Positions 8,280 through 11,019 of a DNA stretch of 11,019 bases are shown here, piece after piece. Both the position numbers and the translations under genes were made by a program. The number at the start of each line of letters is the position of its first letter. Position 1 is the first letter of the stretch. The DNA lies in assembly GCA_026391755.1 (NCBI GenBank), contig JAPLDN010000077.1:1-11019 (forward strand), read 5' to 3'. Under the pieces are notes generated by a model. The model saw only the letters and a list, made by a program, of their open reading frames with translations. It was not told the origin of the DNA and ran no database searches. Source of the DNA: Bacteroidota bacterium (GTDB taxonomy: Bacteria > Bacteroidota > Bacteroidia > Bacteroidales > FEN-979).

Positions 8280-8675
8280 TTAATTATTAAGTGCCTTCGC
8301 CCAGTTTTTGATCAGGTTAACTTCAGCCTGTGTGGGGATATTGTCGGCGTTATTCTTCCGCCACTTACCCGGGGGCATGGCGCCTTTGGATAATTCTTTG
8401 CTTATATCCATTGCCTTGCCAGCCTGTTTCTTGACATCATATGTATTCCATTTGCCAAAGTTTACATGGGACTTTGCCATGCCATTTCCGTCCTCACCAT
8501 GACAATCAAGGCATGCTTTCTTGATGATTTTGGCCACAGAATCGGGAAGTTCAGGATTCCCTTCAAGATATTTACCGGAACCAGATGCGCTCATTGGCCT
8601 GAAAGCCAAGGCAAGAAAAAAGATTACGGCTAATGATATCCCTAAAAATGCAAATGCTTTTTTCATACTATTCAT
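8280..8675 (-). CDS. Small membrane-anchored c-type cytochrome (Haem_bd-like)
   Basis: A 131-residue exported protein. Residues 5-25 form a hydrophobic signal/anchor segment after two lysines (MNSMKKAFAF), and there is no lipobox cysteine. The haem site is CLDCH (Cys55, Cys58, His59). Downstream, SHVNFGKWNTY (69-79) and GAMPPGKW (98-105) match the Haem_bd domain pattern, with Met100 a possible axial ligand. It should act outside the inner membrane as an electron carrier. The ATG at 8675 or the internal ATG 9 bases later (MKKAF) could both be used. It sits inside the lipid operon, 29 bases after the dehydrogenase and 9 bases before the ketosynthase. No partner for it is visible in the window, and its link to lipid synthesis is unknown. 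Confidence 0.86.
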   Translation of the reverse strand: MNSMKKAFAFLGISLAVIFFLALAFRPMSASGSGKYLEGNPELPDSVAKIIKKACLDCHGEDGNGMAKSHVNFGKWNTYDVKKQAGKAMDISKELSKGAMPPGKWRKNNADNIPTQAEVNLIKNWAKALNN

Positions 8676-8689
8676 GTTATTGCTTTACA

Positions 8690-8697
8690 CAAAAATA
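8690..8697 (-). promoter_or_regulatory. Possible -7 box before the cytochrome gene
   Basis: The minus strand reads TATTTTTG (TAnnTTTG) in the 29-base gap between the dehydrogenase and the cytochrome, 14 bases before the cytochrome ATG. No TTG lies at the expected -33 spacing, so it is a weak candidate for an internal promoter of the cytochrome-ketosynthase-ACP part. Confidence 0.25.
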
Positions 8698-8704
8698 CGC
8701 AGAA

Positions 8705-9739
8705 TTATTCAAAGGGGCCTTGTTCGGTCCCAAAATATTCTTTTAATGCCTCGTTAAGTTCATCAATGGTAAGGCCTGAGTGTGTTATAAACCTCCTGGC
8801 TGCATTTTTATAGGTGAATTCAAGGTGATTCCTGATTTCTTCAAGTTCCTCAGGATTGGCAGAAGCAGACTTGATAAAAGTTTCATTTCCCGTATAATCA
8901 AAAAACCCCCGCCCTGATTTTCTTCCGAGATGCCCTTCGGAAGTGAGTTCTTCAAGTTTGCTTATGAGTGGTGTATAGTAATCGGCATGTGGGTAGCGGG
9001 CTGTATAATTCCTTATACTCACGAGCATAATATCAAGGCCCACATGGTCAAAAAATTCGAAAATGCCGGATGGTAAAAGTTTTCCTTTCACAGCCTGGTC
9101 GATGTCGGCACAGCTGGCCTTCGCCTGGCCGACGATACGGTAGGCTTCATTCTGAACATCAAGGAAAATGCGGTTAAGGATAAAACCTTCTTCCTCTTCA
9201 AGAATAATAAACCTGCGTTTAATGATGTCCAGGAAAGCTGTGAGCCTGTCAACAGTCTCCCCGGATGTGCCCGGCCCTCTGACAATTTCAACAATATTTA
9301 CAAGGTTTACCGGGTAAAAGAAATGAAGTCCTGCAAAATTCTTCTCTCTTGCTTTTGAAGGGCAAAGAACCGAAGGATTGATTGAGGAAGAGTTGGAAAC
9401 AAGTATTGCATCAGCTTGCAATATTGAGTCGGTTTCGTTAAGAACACGTTTTTTAAGTCCTGTTTCTTCTGCCACGGCTTCAATAACAAGCGAACAATCT
9501 GCAAGGACTTTGATATCGTAAGAAGCCCTTGAGTTTCTAAGCTTGTCATATTTATCATCCGTGATTATACCGTTTTCATAAAGCCTCCTGATTTTTTTTT
9601 CGATACTCCTGGAGATTTTCGGCAAATCGGCCAGCGGGCTTACAAGCCAACGGATTTCAATGCCGGATTCGATAATATAATGGGCAAGATTTGTACCCAT
9701 TTTCCCTTCCCCAATAATACCTGTAGTTTCAACTTTCAT
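8705..9739 (-). CDS. 3-hydroxyacyl-CoA dehydrogenase family protein
   Basis: A single-function dehydrogenase of 344 residues. The NAD-binding Rossmann motif is GEGKMG (10-15). The catalytic set of the family is complete: Ser118 in SNSSS, His139 in GLHFFYP, Glu151 and Asn189 in GFILNR. The C-terminal dimer domain has the conserved GRKSGRGFFDY (272-282). The family interconverts 3-hydroxyacyl and 3-oxoacyl thioesters with NAD, so here it could reduce the ketosynthase product or act on the finished chain (inference); it is not the usual FabG type of ketoreductase. I prefer the ATG at 9739, which overlaps the stop of the upstream radical SAM gene as ATGA. A start at 9754 would add five residues. 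No enoyl hydratase domain is fused. Confidence 0.92.
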   Translation of the reverse strand: MKVETTGIIGEGKMGTNLAHYIIESGIEIRWLVSPLADLPKISRSIEKKIRRLYENGIITDDKYDKLRNSRASYDIKVLADCSLVIEAVAEETGLKKRVLNETDSILQADAILVSNSSSINPSVLCPSKAREKNFAGLHFFYPVNLVNIVEIVRGPGTSGETVDRLTAFLDIIKRRFIILEEEEGFILNRIFLDVQNEAYRIVGQAKASCADIDQAVKGKLLPSGIFEFFDHVGLDIMLVSIRNYTARYPHADYYTPLISKLEELTSEGHLGRKSGRGFFDYTGNETFIKSASANPEELEEIRNHLEFTYKNAARRFITHSGLTIDELNEALKEYFGTEQGPFE

Positions 9740-10944
9740 ATCTGCTGTTTCCATTTCCCGGTATCCTGCGACATAACCAGTCTGCGGTATTCATCCATCC
9801 TGAGGTGATGCAGACGCACATGCCTGTGATACCCAAGCATAGACAGCAGGAACCCGAGGCCCTTGTCTATTGCGATCTGTTTCGACCTGATAAGTTTGAA
9901 AATAAAGCTGAACAATGCCCTGCGGTCTTTGTCGGATGTAAGGATAAACTCCTTGAAGGTTATCCACGAAAGGCGGGCTTTCATCCAAATTGAGATATCC
10001 CCGCCGGGCCTAGTAAACGCTCCGTTACTGAACAGCGCTTCGGCTTTTTGCCTGAATCCTCCGCGGTTGTGGTGTTTCTGTGTCTCGTCGAGACTGCCTG
10101 GATTAAGGGATTCGAACCCCACAAGGATGTTGAAACAGCCTGCATCGGCCATGAGCCGGAGAAGTTCATCATCGGTAGCAACATCCAGGCTGCACATGCA
10201 TCCCCATGAAATATTAAGGGGCTTTATTGCTTTCATTAATTCTTTTGCATAACGCTTGTTGATGGTCAGGTTGTCATCGACAAAAAAGAAATATTTTGAA
10301 GGGGCTGCCATGATCTCCTCAACGACGTTATCAATCTCACGATACCTCATTTTACGTCCAAAAATCCTGGAAACAAGGCAAAAATCGCAGTTAAACGGGC
10401 AGCCCCTCGATACCTGGACAGCCACCTGGAATATCTTCTTCATACTGACAAGGTCCCAGCGTGGCGGCTTTTGACGGTGGTATTCTGTCAATGCTGAAGA
10501 TTCGTAAACCTGCTTGATCTCTCCTTTTTCAAAGTCAGCAAGGCACTTTTCCCATTTCCCTTCAGCTTCCCCAACGACTACGGAGTCACCATGTTTCAGG
10601 GCCTCTTCGATCAGGAACGAGGCATAAGGCCCACCATAGATGACTTTTGCTCCAAGGGAACGGTAATGGTCACCGAGTTCAAAAGCCCTTCCCGCCGTGG
10701 CTGCAAGGGTTGTGATGCCAACGATGTCGGGCCTTACCGCTGTCGGGATTTCCTCGATCTCTTCATCATAAATAAAGATCTTGTAATTCTCGGGAGTGAG
10801 TGAAGCAATTGTAGGAAGGGCAAGGGGAACCATTAAGCGCTTTTTACCGAACATTTTCGCCATTTCGGAATGGGCAGGATAATTGATGTATTTCTGCCGC
10901 GGGCTTAATAAGAAAAGATTATATCTCGGTTTCTCTTCAGACAT
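9736..10944 (-). CDS. B12-binding/radical SAM protein 3, apparently shortened by an internal deletion
   Basis: A 402-residue protein with an N-terminal B12-binding-type domain (about 1-150; YGGPYASF at 103-110, VGEAEG at 124-129) and a radical SAM barrel. CPFNCDFC carries Cys182, Cys186 and Cys189. Strands continue normally through FVDDNLTINKR and GFESLNP (277-282), then reach AEALFSNG (301-308). There the sequence jumps to a basic, hydrophobic C-terminal tail (ISIWMKARLSW onward). The late-barrel segment with the PGT motif, visible in both other radical SAM proteins of this window, is missing, and the length falls short of the usual 450-500. An in-frame loss of roughly 100 codons near 10000-10020 is the simplest reading. 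Activity is doubtful if real. It is translationally coupled (ATGA) to the dehydrogenase. Confidence 0.85.
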   Translation of the reverse strand: MSEEKPRYNLFLLSPRQKYINYPAHSEMAKMFGKKRLMVPLALPTIASLTPENYKIFIYDEEIEEIPTAVRPDIVGITTLAATAGRAFELGDHYRSLGAKVIYGGPYASFLIEEALKHGDSVVVGEAEGKWEKCLADFEKGEIKQVYESSALTEYHRQKPPRWDLVSMKKIFQVAVQVSRGCPFNCDFCLVSRIFGRKMRYREIDNVVEEIMAAPSKYFFFVDDNLTINKRYAKELMKAIKPLNISWGCMCSLDVATDDELLRLMADAGCFNILVGFESLNPGSLDETQKHHNRGGFRQKAEALFSNGAFTRPGGDISIWMKARLSWITFKEFILTSDKDRRALFSFIFKLIRSKQIAIDKGLGFLLSMLGYHRHVRLHHLRMDEYRRLVMSQDTGKWKQQI

Positions 10945-10960
10945 GATTTTGATGGGTAAA

Positions 10961-11019
10961 TCAGAACTGCCGCCAGCTCATGACATAGCCTGCCTGCATG
11001 AACTTACTGACCTCAGTGA
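10961..11019 (-). CDS. 3' tip of an upstream gene (partial, unidentified)
   Basis: One minus-strand frame is open from the right edge to a TGA at 10961-10963 and ends TEVSKFMQAGYVMSWRQF. It stops 16 bases before the next gene, the same spacing style as the rest of the operon, and the other two minus-strand frames hit early stops. The fragment of 18 residues is too short to assign a family. Confidence 0.42.
   Translation of the reverse strand, partial: TEVSKFMQAGYVMSWRQF

Noticed and set aside
1..11019. Assigning the locus to ladderane, flexirubin or aryl-polyene biosynthesis
   Set aside because: Only shared, non-diagnostic genes are visible, so naming a product would go beyond the evidence.

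Overview
The window reads as a Bacteroidota (Bacteroidetes) chromosome segment, probably from an environmental member. Three things point there. Start codons lack recognisable Shine-Dalgarno sequences. Promoter-like TAnnTTTG boxes lie in front of several genes. The gene content is typical of the phylum: an MMPL exporter next to a GT2-DUF2062 protein, a Haem_bd-type small cytochrome, and FabF/ACP genes with B12-type radical SAM enzymes. This is inference; there is no rRNA or other phylogenetic marker.

Layout. (1) 1-3189, minus strand: the N-terminal 652 residues of an MMPL/RND-type lipid exporter, running off the left edge, preceded in the same operon by a membrane glycosyltransferase (GT2 plus DUF2062). 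(2) 3190-3251: a 62-base divergent promoter region with TAnnTTTG matches on both strands. (3) 3252-5978, plus strand: two overlapping B12-binding/radical SAM genes. The first is intact. The second is split by a frameshift, and a piece of its B12-binding domain seems to be missing. (4) 5937-11019, minus strand: a tightly packed operon read right to left. It starts with the 3' tip of an unidentified gene, then a third B12-binding/radical SAM protein (short, apparently with an internal in-frame deletion), a 3-hydroxyacyl-CoA dehydrogenase, a small membrane-anchored c-type cytochrome, a FabF-like ketosynthase, an acyl carrier protein and a FabD-like acyltransferase that appears to have lost its C-terminus.

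How the parts could work together (inference). The acyltransferase, ACP, ketosynthase and hydroxyacyl dehydrogenase form part of a type II fatty-acid/polyketide assembly line. The three BchE-like radical SAM proteins could methylate, cyclise or otherwise modify the chain. The glycosyltransferase could glycosylate a lipid, and the MMPL protein could export it to the outer membrane. This resembles known Bacteroidota aryl-polyene/flexirubin loci and, in pairing FabF with several radical SAM enzymes, ladderane-type loci. No diagnostic gene of either (ammonia lyase, DarB-type ketosynthase, phytoene-desaturase-like protein) is in view, so the product is unknown.

Three separate genes (radical SAM 2, radical SAM 3, acyltransferase) carry deletion-like lesions within about 5.3 kb. 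Either the locus is decaying or the assembly has local errors; this should be settled before any functional reading. I see no tRNA, rRNA, CRISPR array, insertion sequence or convincing terminator, and no gene-free stretch longer than about 65 bases.
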